DNA of 64,000 nucleotides from Bathynomus jamesi (Eukaryota; Arthropoda; Malacostraca; Isopoda; Cirolanidae), in assembly GCA_023014485.1 (NCBI GenBank), contig JAJOZX010001863.1:1-64000 (forward strand), read 5' to 3'. The notes below the pieces were generated by a model, which was not told where the DNA came from, did not search any database, and saw only the letters and a program-made list of their open reading frames with translations. How positions within the stretch are numbered: position 1 is the stretch's first letter; each line of letters starts with the position of its first letter. A program made the position numbers and the translations under genes. Shown piece by piece: positions 31,354-42,148 of the stretch.

Positions 31354-32139
31354 CAGTGTGTCCGTAAAGTCATGGTGGGATTTTAAATAGCTATATTATT
31401 GCAACGAAACATGATAATGAGATGAAAAAAAGGCAAATTGAAGAACAACTCTAAAAGAATAACTTTATTAACGTAGTTCGATATGGGCTCCTCTGGTAGC
31501 CCTGCAGACATCTAGGCGGTGATTCAATTCCAGCCACACACGCCCAAGAACATCAGGAGTGACGGATGCGATAGCTTCCGTGATTCGCTCGTGCAAGTGA
31601 TGAATATCCCTAATGGGTACACTGTACACGCTTTGCTTGACGTAACCCCACAAATAAAAGTCCAAAGGTGTCAGGTCCGGAGAGCGTGGAGGCCATGGCT
31701 TCCATCCTCCTCTTCCTATCCATCTCTGTGGAAATTTTTCATTAAGGAATTCTCGAACAACGTTGGCATAGTGCGGAGGAGCACCATCTTGCTGAAAGAT
31801 GACATTATTGTCAATAAATTGGGGTACTGCAAAATGTTCCAACATAGCGAGGTAGTTGTGTGACGTCACAGTGGGTTCCGCGAAGAAAAATGGGCCAATC
31901 ACTCGATCTCGTGCTAGAGCACACCACACATTAACTTTCGGGCTATTACGCTCATGTTCAACATAGGCATGTGGACAGCCTAGACTAACTACGAGATAAA
32001 GGTTAAGCTTAGCCTAGACTAACTACAAGATACAACTTTGAGAGTTGTTCTTAAATTTGGCATTGTTTCATCTCATTATCATGTTTCGTTGCAATAATAT
32101 AACTATTTAAAATCCCACCATGACTTTACGGACACACTG
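31354..32139 (-). mobile_element. DD41D mariner-like element, internally deleted (786 bp)
   Basis: Inverted repeats begin CAGTGTGTCCGTAAAGTCAT on both ends and extend about 80 bases, with TA flanks at 31352-31353 and 32140-32141. It is inserted at the end of the hAT relic. Only the 3' part of the transposase remains. At the deletion junction AGCCTAGACTAACTAC occurs twice (31977 and 32010), consistent with repair slippage. Confidence 0.9.
31468..31985 (-). pseudogene. Partial DD41D mariner-like transposase
   Basis: Open minus-strand frame from about 31985 (GCPHAYVEHERNSPKVNVWC) to the stop at 31468. The second catalytic D is in FQQDGAPPHY and the third in SPDLTPLDFYLWG, with 41 residues between, matching the DD41D spacing of rosa-type mariner-like elements. 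WIGRGG and the C-terminal RLDVCRATRGAHIE are family features. The N-terminal DNA-binding domain and first catalytic Asp are deleted, so it cannot encode active transposase, though this frame itself is undamaged. Confidence 0.88.
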
Positions 32140-32144
32140 TATGT

Positions 32145-33365
32145 GCGGAAAACCTTTAGTGTTACTAAAATCGTTACTCACCTAGAAACGGCTTGTTTTG
32201 GAGGCTTGTTCAGTTAAGAGTTGAACTCTTGAATTCCATAACTCCCAAAGTACAACTGTTGAGCAAAAATAAAAAAGTGAAAAATTCAAGAACACTCACA
32301 TCATACAGCGTTCATACTGTGCATTTTTTGGACCTATATCAATTTGGTCGAAAAGACATAAATAACATCGTCACACTAAAAGGCTAACTTAATCTAATCC
32401 ACAATAACGTGTCAATCAGATGTTATCTCGCGTTTTCCGTAGAATTTCCGTTCCAAATGAAGTTTAGCGTTTTCTTCGAATTCCGTTGACAATATGAACA
32501 CTTTGGAAACAAACATTCCTCATTCTCGGTGGTTTGAATTCCTCGTTTCATTTTCGATTGAAGACGCGAGGAATAAGTTCTAGAACAGTTCCAAATTTAA
32601 AAGGTAATAAGCAAATCTCCCTGCAGCATGACTCAAAATGAAAGTACAGCAGTTTATTTTTTGACATTAAAAAGTAATTCAATTTATATGGCATTTATTC
32701 CGAAAAATAACAGTACATAACCGCGACTTGAAGATTCCGTTAAAGTCAACAAAACCAGTGTGAACATTCAGCGCAAATGAAATTTCATTTTTAAAGAAAA
32801 TTAATTCCATTAACAGAGTTCTTGGAATTTTTGTTCTTTGTTCAAAAAACAGTATGAAAAAAGGGTATTAATATTAACATTTGAGAAATAAGTAGGCTAG
32901 TTGCCACCCAACATTTTGACATTTTTATGCTAATGTATTATGCTTGAGTGTCATATTACAACCTTACCTTACAACCTTACAAAGGTTCCGCGCGATGATT
33001 TCTCATTTCGCGAAGGTCAAGCTTGTCGCCCCTTCTCTCTAGGTCATTATGTTTGATAATTTATTCATGTTGAATACGAACATTAATATTTTAAACTGTT
33101 ATTTATTAGCTAATTTCTTTATTTTTCTTATTTTTCTATTGATGTAACTGTAACTATATACTGATATTGAACTGTTAACTGTATATAACGTAGTAATAGT
33201 AACTGTAACATTATTGTTTTTACGGTCTTTTTCTTGGCACTGTTAAAGTGTTAATCCTACAAGCCTAACTAGGCCCCAGGCCTGAATGGTCCGTTAACCA
33301 AAATATTAATATTTTGCGGGTTTTTTGTCTTATAAAAGTTGAGAAACACTGTTTTACATTACGGT
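32145..33365. other. Spacer with a LINE tail fragment and a diffuse repeat
   Basis: 32975-33045 on the minus strand is a short LINE 3' tail (the plus strand reads GGTTCCGCGCGATGATTTCT and GAAGGTCAAGCTTGTCGCC). 32325-32435 resembles 34075-34215 (GACATAA.ATC.TCAC..TAA.. and GTCAATCAGATGT). Nothing else recognised. Confidence 0.5.
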
Positions 33366-33369
33366 AATT

Positions 33370-33808
33370 GAGGGGTCGCGCGTCTTAAGGTATCTAAGTG
33401 CCACCACGGCCGAAAATGTGTTTTTGATGGATATCACTATTTTCACCCTTCCTTTATCGCGTGGTTTGGGTTATAATGACCTTACGACACTAGAAGTATG
33501 GTTGAAAATCTTATGAAGCGAACTACTTTTTTCACCTCTATCGCAGCCAAAAGTTCACCCAAAGTTCGCATAATAAGGAAATAAAAAAAAAAAAAAATAT
33601 ATAAAAATAATATAAAATATGAAAATCTATTCCAAAAACTCATCAACATCTTCATTAGCATACTTAGAACTCTAACTTAGCCAAAAAATGAACGTTTTAG
33701 CTCAATTAATAACAGAGATACTATTGCGAGAATATTGCTGAACTTTGGAGGCGATTTCTGGCGAATTTTAATTTTGGCGCTTAGGTACCTTAAGACGCGG
33801 GACCCCTC
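33370..33808. mobile_element. MITE with long TIRs and AATT flanks
   Basis: GAGGGGTC(G/C)CGCGTCTTAAG on both ends, with TIRs of about 35 bases containing CTTAAGGTA(T/C)CTAAG. AATT lies immediately outside each end (33366-33369, 33809-33812) and could be a 4-bp duplication. Interior is non-coding with a poly-A near 33580. Superfamily not assigned. Confidence 0.75.
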
Positions 33809-33829
33809 AATTGTTTTTGTTCATTTTAC

Positions 33830-34995
33830 ATCAAGTGAACAGGATTCCTCCACTTTGTTCATCCGAGAGACAAAACATGATACACGTAAGGACAGAAAAT
33901 GTAATATGGGCTCTATATACTGCCTGAAAGTATAAAGACTTTATAAAAAACATATTATATACGAAGAACAATATGAAGTAGCAAAGTTCAGAGAAATAAC
34001 AAGGAACAATGGCTTAGCGTAGTTGTCCTCGAAGCCCGGCTAAAGATAAAGTACGTTGATTAGAATGGTTATATAGGACCTAGATCCGTTTGTTCGACAG
34101 GACATAACATCATTACTCTAAAAAAAGTAGCTTAACCTAACTTAACCTACACAATAACTTGTCGATTTTATGTCAAAGTCAAGTCAATCAGATGTCGTTT
34201 GCCCGGTTATATACGCTTCGAATCTGTAAGCTCACAATTACATAAAAAATAGGTCATAATCTCTGCATTAGATGACGTCATGAACTTTTTTGTCGGAAAA
34301 ATTCTTGTTCAGATTTTGAACAGAAACATTTACAGATAAATTTTTTGTTTAGATAACCAACAAAATATATTCGCCAACCACTCCAAATGGTCAACTCACC
34401 AATGTAATGTGTACACCAATCAAGCAGGAAAATAAGCATGGTTACTGCAATCATGACATCACTGAATTATACAGTGGTTGGTTGACAAGTTAACTGTTAA
34501 TTTGGTTTCAGCAACCAAATATTTTTCTGTGTGTTTCAGTCCAAGACGAACTGGAAAACATTTTATAGTTAACTCTTCATTTTTGCAGGAAATTAACAGA
34601 AACCTGTTTACAGTTTGAGTGTAGATCTTATGTCACTTAAACGTTACAATAACGTAGCAAGTAGTAAATTCGTGAAGAATTTAATGGAGGAGTGCTGTAT
34701 CGTGCAGAATTGTATTGCCTGTAAACAGGTTCTAATCTCAAGGAGCAGCTTTCAACTGAAACACGATCGAATGTTGTGATTCATTTACTCTAGGAAGTTA
34801 TGCATCGTCACAGCTCATGGAAGTAGTTTTAAGTAGCTTTTGCACTTTTTTAATATTATAATAATAATACTTATTATTATAATAACACAGGTATAAATAT
34901 TTCAACGAAGACAAATTACAACTAAAAGTCATTTCTTATTTAAAATAAATAAGTGTATTTACACTAAGTGTACACCACACACACACACACACACA
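33830..34995. other. Spacer with degenerate TAACC units
   Basis: TAACCTAACTTAACC near 34134, (AC)n at 34977-34994, and a diffuse repeat at 34075-34215 shared with 32325-32435. No gene recognised. Confidence 0.45.
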
Positions 34996-34998
34996 AAC

Positions 34999-35822
34999 GA
35001 GTTGGACAAAATAATGGAAAGACTCGCATTCTCGATGCTGTATTTTCTGATATCATTAATGACGTTTTATACTTTACTAATTCGATCTGTGAATATATAT
35101 ATATAATATCGATAATATCTTTTATCTTAATATGTTGATACTAATTTCCTGTTCTGGTAGAGTAAAAAAAATAGCGGTTAGAAAAAAATGTTACTAACTG
35201 AAAAAGGGGATGATAGTAGGAGCACGTTGGTTGGGTTTCAATATTAAAAGTCGCGTGATGTGCTACATCTCAAGGAACGGGCTTCAAGGTTATAAATAAT
35301 GAAAATGAAATGAAAAAAACTACATCAAGTAAACAATATAGTGAGCGTAAAGCAACACGACACATGTGACAGCTGTAAGCATGAATCAAAGACTGAGCAT
35401 CAAAACTGAAGTAAAGTCCCTCATAACACCAAGCAGCGAAAAGCTCGAATGAAGTTGGAGTTGGAGAGAGCAATGGGAACACTATTGTGCTTATGTGGTG
35501 TAGTTTTTCCCATTTCTTTCCACGTTCATAATTTTGGAGACTTCCTCGGATGCGGGGGATAATCACGCGACTTTTCATATTGAGACACCAACCAAACGTG
35601 ATGCGACGATCATACCCCATTCACAATCTGCGACTCTTTTCTAATCCCCATTTTTTTATTTATTCTATCAGAACAGGAAAATCAGATCAGCATATTAAAA
35701 TAGAAGGCCTTATCGATATATATGTATTCGCAGATCGACTTAGTAAAGCATATAACGTCATAATGATATCAGAAAATACAGCATCGGAATGCGAGTCTTT
35801 CCATTATTTTATTCAACCCCTG
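34999..35822. mobile_element. Foldback Tc1-like element with about 270-bp inverted arms
   Basis: The left arm (34999-35268) and right arm (35555-35822) are imperfect inverted copies along their whole length: tips GTTGGACAAAATAATGGAAA and GTTGAATAAAATAATGGAAA, then GACTCGCATT, TGATATCATTA, TCGATCTG, TTTCCTGTTCTG and GTCGCGTGAT in both. GGTTGGACAAAATAATGGA is a tip sequence of Tc1-like elements in arthropods. The 290-base centre has no transposase. It is flanked by (AC)n on the left and (TA)n on the right. Confidence 0.85.
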
Positions 35823-35823
35823 G

Positions 35824-35864
<41 letters not shown>

Positions 35865-35866
35865 TA

Positions 35867-35900
<34 letters not shown>
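35824..35900. repeat. (TA)n-(GA)n tract
   Basis: (TA) about 25 units with breaks, then (GA). Confidence 0.9.
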
Positions 35901-35901
<1 letters not shown>

Positions 35902-35909
35902 TGAGAGAG

Positions 35910-36190
35910 AGAGAGAGGTTAGCGTCACTGACTACGAATCCATCAGCCCGGGATCGAGACCCGGTGACTGCAGGTGGCGCGCAGCAAAACCCAGCTGTTC
36001 ATCCTTCCACACAATAAAGAAATTGGTTGGGAGAAAATGGGTACCCTGGGTAGCCTAGTGGTTAAGACGCTGGCTACGGTGGGTCGTGGTTCGGATTCCA
36101 CGTTAAACTGTTAGGTCTAAGGTAGAGTGACACGCTTAACTTCGTCAGAATGAATAATTCGGCGGAAGCAAAACCAAGTTAAACAACGTT
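35910..36190 (+). repeat. Composite SINE (copy 2)
   Basis: Module B: GGTTAGCGTCACTGACTACG, GGGATCGAGACCCGG. Linker: CAGCTGTTCATCCTTCCAC...AAATGGGTACCCTGG. Module A: GCCTAGTGGTTAAGACGCTGG, truncated before its own box B region, then GTGGTTCGGATTCCACG and tail CGCTTAACTTCGTCAGAATG. Confidence 0.82.
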
Positions 36191-36204
36191 AACCAATTTT
36201 ATAT

Positions 36205-36680
36205 CAATGGGTGCAAAGAACTAAATTACTGGGAAAGGTTACGTGAATTAAACCTAATTCACTGGAAAGAAGAAGAGAGAGATACACCATTATTTACAAT
36301 GGAAAATAATGGAGAAACTAGCCCCTAATTTATCTGAACACTATAATCCCCCAAACAACAGTGGAAAGTAGAAAAGGAAAGACTGTGTGTTCCAAATTAA
36401 AGGATAGACAGGGAACATCCTCAACCCTGAAAGAAAATAGTTTTGTTGGACAGGACCAAAACTGTTTAATCAGCTGCCCAAGGAACTAAGGAACACGAGT
36501 GGTGTTGCGGTTGACATCTTCAAAAGAAGATTAGACGCATGACTCAGAACAATCCCAGATGAGCTGGGCGTACCTGGCTATGTGAGGTGGAGAGTACAAG
36601 AAACCAACTCTCTACTCACCAGCCAACTCGAAAGGAGGGGCGACAAGCTTGACCTTTGTGAAATGGATGAATCATCGCAC
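36205..36680 (+). pseudogene. LINE (FADD-type) 3' fragment
   Basis: The plus strand gives CKELNYWERLRELNL, ERYTIIYNGK, GPKLFNQLPKELRNTSG, VDIFKRRLDA, LRTIPDELGVPGYVRWRVQE and the 3' tail GGGGCGACAAGCTTGACCTT. Several frame breaks. The tail is followed by (CA)n and then another SINE module A. Confidence 0.85.
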
Positions 36681-36711
36681 GGATATATACACACACATAT
36701 ATATATACACA

Positions 36712-36912
36712 CACACACGGGTAGCCTAGTGGTTAAGAGGCTGGCCTCCTGGTCAGGAGGTCGTGAGATCGAGTCCGGGCGAAAGCTTTGTAATTTCTGA
36801 CCCTCCGTGGTGGGTCGTGGTTCGGATTCCACGTTAAACTGTAGGTCTGAGGTGGGGTGACAAGCTTGACTTTCGCCAGAATGAACAATTGGGTGGAAGC
36901 AAACCAAGTTTA
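36712..36912 (+). repeat. SINE module A, full single unit
   Basis: GGGTAGCCTAGTGGTTAAGA, CTGGTCAGGAGGTCGTGAG, GATCGAGTCC (box B-like), then TTTCTGACC, CGTGGTTCGGATTCCACG, GGTGACAAGCTTGACTTTCG and GAAGCAAACCAAG, ending in (TA)n. This is the clearest copy of module A and its body. Confidence 0.85.
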
Positions 36913-36952
36913 TATATATATATATATATAATATATATATATTATATATATG

Positions 36953-37235
36953 CTAAGAAAATAGTTTTAATGTTTTTAAAATCCATTTTGATGGGGTTTC
37001 TTTTAATGATGTAAGGCCAGAGTTAAAATTTAATGAGCTGAAAGTGTTTCGCTTTTAAAAGCTATCCCAAAAGATTTTCTAATTGTCTTTTAAAAAAAAA
37101 GAAATGTTACAAAGACACAATTTTATACAATTGCAGTTGTTTTAGGATGAGACATTTTTCAATCTTCCTTACGAAAATTTTGTTCGCACGCGCTTCTCTG
37201 ATGATTGCATACACGCATACGTATGTAGAATACAT
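36953..37235. other. Spacer
   Basis: Nothing recognised. Confidence 0.4.
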
Positions 37236-37239
37236 ACAG

Positions 37240-37455
37240 ACTGTTAACCTTGGTTTAACCTCGGTTTTGCTTCCTCCCGAATTGTTCATTCTGACGAAGG
37301 TCAACCTCGTCACTCCACCTTAGACCTACAGTTTAACGTGGAATCCGAACCACGACCCCATCATGGGCGATCAGAAATTACGAAGTCCTCGCCCGGACTC
37401 GATCTCACGACCTCCCGATCAGCAGCCCAGCTCATAACCACTAGGGCTAGGCTAT
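37240..37455 (-). repeat. SINE module A (minus)
   Basis: The plus strand reads CTTGGTTTAACCTCGG..GAAGGTCAACCTCGTCAC, GTGGAATCCGAACCACGA, CCCGGACTCGATCTCACGAC, CTCATAACCACTAGG. Same layout as 36712-36912. Confidence 0.85.
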
Positions 37456-37459
37456 TAAA

Positions 37460-37965
37460 TAGACATCATGATGATTGTCCTTAAGAACAAATGGCAAAGC
37501 TCATCAATGGTAACTTTTCATGATGGAAAAGGGGAAATCGACACCAATTCTAAATAGATTTATTCAATAAATCTTACTATTAATTAATTATCAATCAAAA
37601 AATATATAAAACCGAAAATGTCTATTTACTTTTGCCAACACTATATATAATATATATATATATTATATAAAATAATAATATCTTCTATAGTATAAAAAAA
37701 AGGGGGCTACGCCCTTTACCGTGCAGGGAGTTGTGTGTCGGTGGGCATTTGGTTTTTACACACGGCCCGTTTTTTCCTCATCACCTGACCACTCTTAATT
37801 AGTCGAGGTAAATCAACCACGCCTCTCCCTCGCATGTTGACAAAGGTTGCGAGTTGACTAATTCTGAGGCAAACAACTGTACGGAATAATTGGCTTAATG
37901 GTGGTGTCAAGCTGTTAGGGTCATATTTGCATAGAGGCGATCAACGGTGTGTGTGTATATGTATA
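37460..37965. other. Spacer with TA-rich stretch
   Basis: TA-rich at 37640-37680; otherwise unrecognised. Confidence 0.4.
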
Positions 37966-37969
37966 AATA

Positions 37970-38345
37970 TATATGGGTCCCCTGAGATCTTTTATGTTAC
38001 ACACAGACCGTGCATGGAACAAGGACATCTTCTGGGAAAATTAAATCCACTACAGTTCGAATAAGTAATGGTAAATGACAAATAGGACGTGGAGATCCTG
38101 TCCCAAAGCTGGATCAATATACGCAAGAAACTCGTTGCATTCACGTCGGATTGAATACATCAAAGAAAAAGGGGTAACCATTGTATTTTCAGCTAAAAAC
38201 CAAAACTTAAACCTCAACTGGTAGAATTGAGCGTCCACTTTTTAAAGCATTTAACATGTCCGTTTCATGATGGGATAGAACTCAGAATGGTCACCTGAGA
38301 TCTTTTATGTTACAAACAGACTGTGCATGGAACAATAGAATAGAA
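37970..38345. repeat. Foldback repeat H, partial copies
   Basis: GTGCATGGAACAAGGA and AGTTCGAATAAGTAATGG (37999-38087), and GACTGTGCATGGAACAATAG with CTCAGAATGGTCACCTGAGA (38285-38340), match pieces of 59770-60165. An A+TAGAA pentamer run follows at 38333-38357. Confidence 0.7.
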
Positions 38346-38590
38346 TAGAATAGAATAACCTTTATTAATAATAAAATAAATACAGTAGTCTTTTTACAAC
38401 TTACAATTTTTACAATGACATAAATAATTGTGAAGCTCGACTATTTATTTTTTTTATTTTTAATTTGGCCCTTAAGCTTTAGGCTTTACTGGGCTCTCAT
38501 TAAAAATAAGCAGCTAGCCGTTATAAATTAATAATAATAAAATAAATAAATAAGTAAATAAGTATTATTAATAGTTAAAGCCTGTATTTC
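38333..38590 (-). repeat. (TAGAA)n tract and possible LINE-type tail
   Basis: Five AGAAT/TAGAA units are followed by AACCTTTATTAATAATAAAA. Read on the minus strand this would be an AATAAAGGTT end with an (ATTCT)n tail, as some LINEs have. No coding evidence; the rest of the interval is unrecognised. Confidence 0.35.
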
Positions 38591-38599
38591 AATATTAAA

Positions 38600-38875
38600 C
38601 AATATTAATGGACAATATAAAACAAGGAACTCTGCCGAGAAAATTAAAGCTACTATAGTTCGAATAAGTAATGATAAATGACAAATACAATAATATGAAG
38701 GAAGCTATATTTTTGGGGCCTCTTTGCGAGTGACCCGTTGTCCACGTTGGGCTAACATCATGAAAAAGAAAAACTATAGTATTTTTCATTTACCATTACT
38801 TATTCGAACTATAGTGGAATTTTATTTTGCCAGAAGAGTTCCTTGTTCCATGCACGCTCTGTGTGTAACATATTA
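38600..38875. repeat. Foldback repeat H (copy 2)
   Basis: AAACAAGGAACTCTGCCGAG, TTCGAATAAGTAATG, then ATTTTTGGGGCCTCTTTGCG, AGTGACCCGTTG, and the inverted CATTACTTATTCGAACTATA, CCTTGTTCCATGCACGCTCT. The left arm is partly missing relative to 59770-60130. Confidence 0.75.
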
Positions 38876-38920
38876 CTCGTGTATATATATATATACATAC
38901 TCGTGTGTATATATATAGTT

Positions 38921-39110
38921 GGGCTACGTCTTCATTATGTGGTTACAACGCTTCCCGAAAATCAGTGAAATTAAGCAACATTGGGTCTGTACAATTGTTG
39001 GATGGGAGACCGTCCTCCGCGTCGAGATGATGTACCGACCCGTGGTTCCGCTTAGTTAATGTGGCTGTTAGTACATACAGTAGATTAAGTCGTGGTCAAC
39101 AACAACAACA
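38921..39110 (+). repeat. 5S rRNA-derived SINE (copy 2)
   Basis: GGGCTACGTC...CAGTGAAATTAAGCAACATT, GGGTCTG and TTGGATGGGAGACCG follow the order and spacing of the 5S rRNA internal control region. After the head comes TCCTCCGCGTCGAGATGATG and a body unlike 5S, ending in a (CAA)n run. The 5' part of 5S is diverged and the 3' stem is missing, so this is a SINE head and not a 5S gene. Confidence 0.8.
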
Positions 39111-39114
39111 ACAA

Positions 39115-39538
39115 TAATTTTGTAAATTGTACGAATATATGCGTATAACGGCGTGATTATTCGTTGGGGACTGGACTCAAGTTACAAAGGGCCTGGGTTC
39201 GACTTTCACTGTCCCCGGGATTTGAGTTGGTCCGGCCACCTACTCCATGTTTGCTTAGGCTCAGTTGATTCTCGAAGATCCCTCCCACCACATTGTCAGG
39301 AAATGGGGATGGGGGGGGTCCGGATGTTACTTTTATGATTGTTACATAAACGCGAAGTTGGTTCCTTTGCGCCATTTTCAACACGACTGGAAAAACCAAT
39401 TCGCCGTTTTGAGGGTGATGGGGGGGGAGGGGGGGAGGGGCGGTGTTTTAGTGAAGACCCGGATGTGGTGGGTTTTCCTTAAAAGGCTTCAAACTTTAAA
39501 ATGGTGTATTTTATTTCGAATTACGTTTAAATTAATTA
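39115..39538. other. Spacer with G-rich segment
   Basis: G-runs at 39305-39320 and 39418-39440. No element recognised. Confidence 0.4.
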
Positions 39539-39703
39539 TGTATCTTTAATTATTATTAAAGATACATAAAAAGGTATTTATTATTATTAATTAATTAAAG
39601 ATACATAAAAAGGTATTTATTATTATTAATTAATTAAAGATACATAAAAAGGTATTTATTATTATTAATTAATTAAAGATACATAAAAAGGTATTTAACT
39701 TTA
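39539..39703. repeat. 39-bp tandem repeat, four units
   Basis: GATACATAAAAAGGTATTTA recurs at 39561, 39600, 39639 and 39679. The array opens with a palindrome GTATCTTTAAT-TATT-ATTAAAGATAC at 39539. Confidence 0.9.
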
Positions 39704-39784
39704 AGATCGTTAGTCCAATACCGTTTAAAATAATTAAAGATAATTAAAGATACCTTTTCATGTACCTTTAATTAATGATAATAA

Positions 39785-39935
39785 TAGCCGCAATGCCTAT
39801 GTCCGTTAGATCAGCGAGGTTAAGTGACGTTGGATCTGGTCGGTATTTGGATGGGTGAACCAATGAACCATCCTCCGCGTTCGGATGATGTAGTTTGTAA
39901 TGGTTCGGATCTCACGCGCGGCTGAGGGTCCCCTT
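39785..39935 (+). repeat. 5S rRNA-derived SINE (copy 3)
   Basis: GATCAGCGAGGTTAAGTGAC, GTTGGATCTGGTCGGTATTT and GGATGGGTGA match the 5S rRNA internal region. Then CATCCTCCGCGTTCGGATGA and TGGTTCGGATCTCACG. Same orientation as copy 2, about 0.8 kb away. Confidence 0.78.
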
Positions 39936-39939
39936 CGTC

Positions 39940-40704
39940 ACGGAACCATTGCCGTTACGAAGGAGTTTAAACAACCCAGAAATGATTATCATTGCGTGTA
40001 CACTGAAGGAGAATGATAACTCAATATTTATTAGTTAGTAGTCATTAGTTAGTAATTACTAGTTAGTAGTAGTCACTAGTTACGAGAGAATTTTAAATTT
40101 AAATAACCCTTTGGCTCTATCGATATTCTTTCATTGTCTTTTCACAACTCAGGAAAGAGATACGATATCTCCACAATAAAGAAGAACTACTGTAATAAAC
40201 TGCCTTTAAATCATTTTTAATATTAATAATATTATTTGTAATAATAACTTTTAATGCATTCAAATTACATTTAAAAATTTAAAAAAAAACTCCGAATTTT
40301 ATTCATTATCAAACTTTCTAAGCTTTTTTTTTTTTTCCGAGTGGGTCGCGCGCGGAAAGGAACCCCCAATAAACTATAATAAACTCTAATATATGTGTTA
40401 ACAAAAGGACGCCTCGTCTCTATTATAATGACGGTTCATTCATACAACAAATAAAAAAATCTTACCGAAGCCCCTTCGGAACCGCGGGTGGTCTCGTATA
40501 TGTGTAAATGTCTCTACAGAATTACCGAATTACAGATTTACGGAATTACGGACTAACAAAGATCCTAAGATCCACTCTAGGTTAGCCCACTAAAGAAGTA
40601 GAGAAAAGAAATAAAAAAAAAATAAAAAAAGGAACGGCAAAATAGAGAATAGTTATAGACGCGTAAAGCTTTCACGCAGCAATACTACTAGAAAAGTAAG
40701 TGTA

Positions 40705-40705
<1 letters not shown>
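39940..40705. other. Spacer
   Basis: No family recognised. Confidence 0.4.
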
Positions 40706-40739
<34 letters not shown>

Positions 40740-40789
40740 ATAATATATATATATTTTATTTGTTTACTTTTGTTGAGTTTGAACGACGG

Positions 40790-42148
40790 TTCAGGATCGA
40801 CCTGCGGTCGACCCCTCTGCAGCATCCCGCCTCATTTTCGGGACTTGGTGAAGGAGGGAATTGCTCTCTGATCGCCTCCTGCCCTCGTAGCCAGCCACGC
40901 ATGGCTGGTCAGGGACTTTGCACAAGAATCTGTCCAGCTGGTTCTTGAAGTTATTCAGGTTGGTGTGCTGGAGATTCCTCACTTCTTTTGGAAGGACATT
41001 GAAAAGCTTTGGGCCCCGTATTCTGAGGGTATTTTCCATCCTCGTTTTCATGGCTCCTTGTCCCACCGCAGCTGGGACCGTACACAAAATCTGCCTCTTC
41101 TCTCATTCCAGTTTGTTTCTATTTCATTTCTGAGGTTAGGGACAGAGCCCTCAAGTATGTTCCATATGTATATTATTGTGTACCGCTCTCGCCTTCTTTC
41201 AAGAGAGTAGAGTTCCAGGGATTGTAGTCGAGACCAGTAGTCTTCACCTTCCGTTTCCTCTGTCTTAGACGTAAAAGTCCTTTGTATAGCTTCAATGCTC
41301 GCAATGTCTCTTTTTCTGTGTGGGCTTGTGAGTACTGAGCAATACTCAATTATTGGTAGGACTAGACTCTTCCATAATTTGAGCATGATGTTTGCTTTTC
41401 TGCTGCGGAAGCTCCTCCAGATGATTCCCATTATTTTTCTAGCCGTTGTGATTTTGATTTTATAGTGCTCTCTGAATTCTGCATCCGACGACATTATTAC
41501 TCCAAGATCCCTGACTTGTGGATTTGGTGTTATCTGTTTGGCTTGCGGAGTTTTGTACCCTTTTTTCTGTAGCTCTTTGTTATTACCATATCTTAGAAGT
41601 TGGAATTTTTCTTCGTTGAACTTCATATTGTTGTCTTCTGCCCACTGGAATAATGTTTCAATGTCGTTTTGTAGTTTTCTTATGTCATCTTCGTTCAATA
41701 TTTCCTTACATATCTTCGTGTCATCTGCGAAGCATGATACAATACTGTCCTTAATATCTGCAATCATTATTATGAACAGCAAGGGAGCTAATACTGTCCC
41801 TTGTGGGACAGAGCTCACGACTTCCGAGACTTCCGATTTAACTCCGTTTACCACCACTCTTTGCGTTCTTTGCGTCAAGAAATTAAATATCCACCTTCCT
41901 AGCTTTCCAGTAATTCCTGTATCCTTAAGTTTGTGTGCTATGATTCCATGGTCACATTTATCGAAGGCTTTAGCAAAATCAGTATATATTACATCAATGT
42001 TTTGTCCTCGACACAATGTTCCTAATATTTTCTCCTGGTGGTCTAGTAGCTGTGACAGGCATGATCTACCCGCCCTGAAGCCATGTTGATTTGGGTTGTA
42101 TAAGTCTTTTTCTTGTAGGTAGTAGGTAATTTTGGCTCTAATTATGCG

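Noticed and set aside
38921..39012. Functional 5S rRNA gene
   Set aside because: Only the internal region is conserved; the terminal stem is absent and a SINE body follows.
41538..42089. 183-codon plus-strand frame
   Set aside because: Antisense shadow of the LINE reverse transcriptase.
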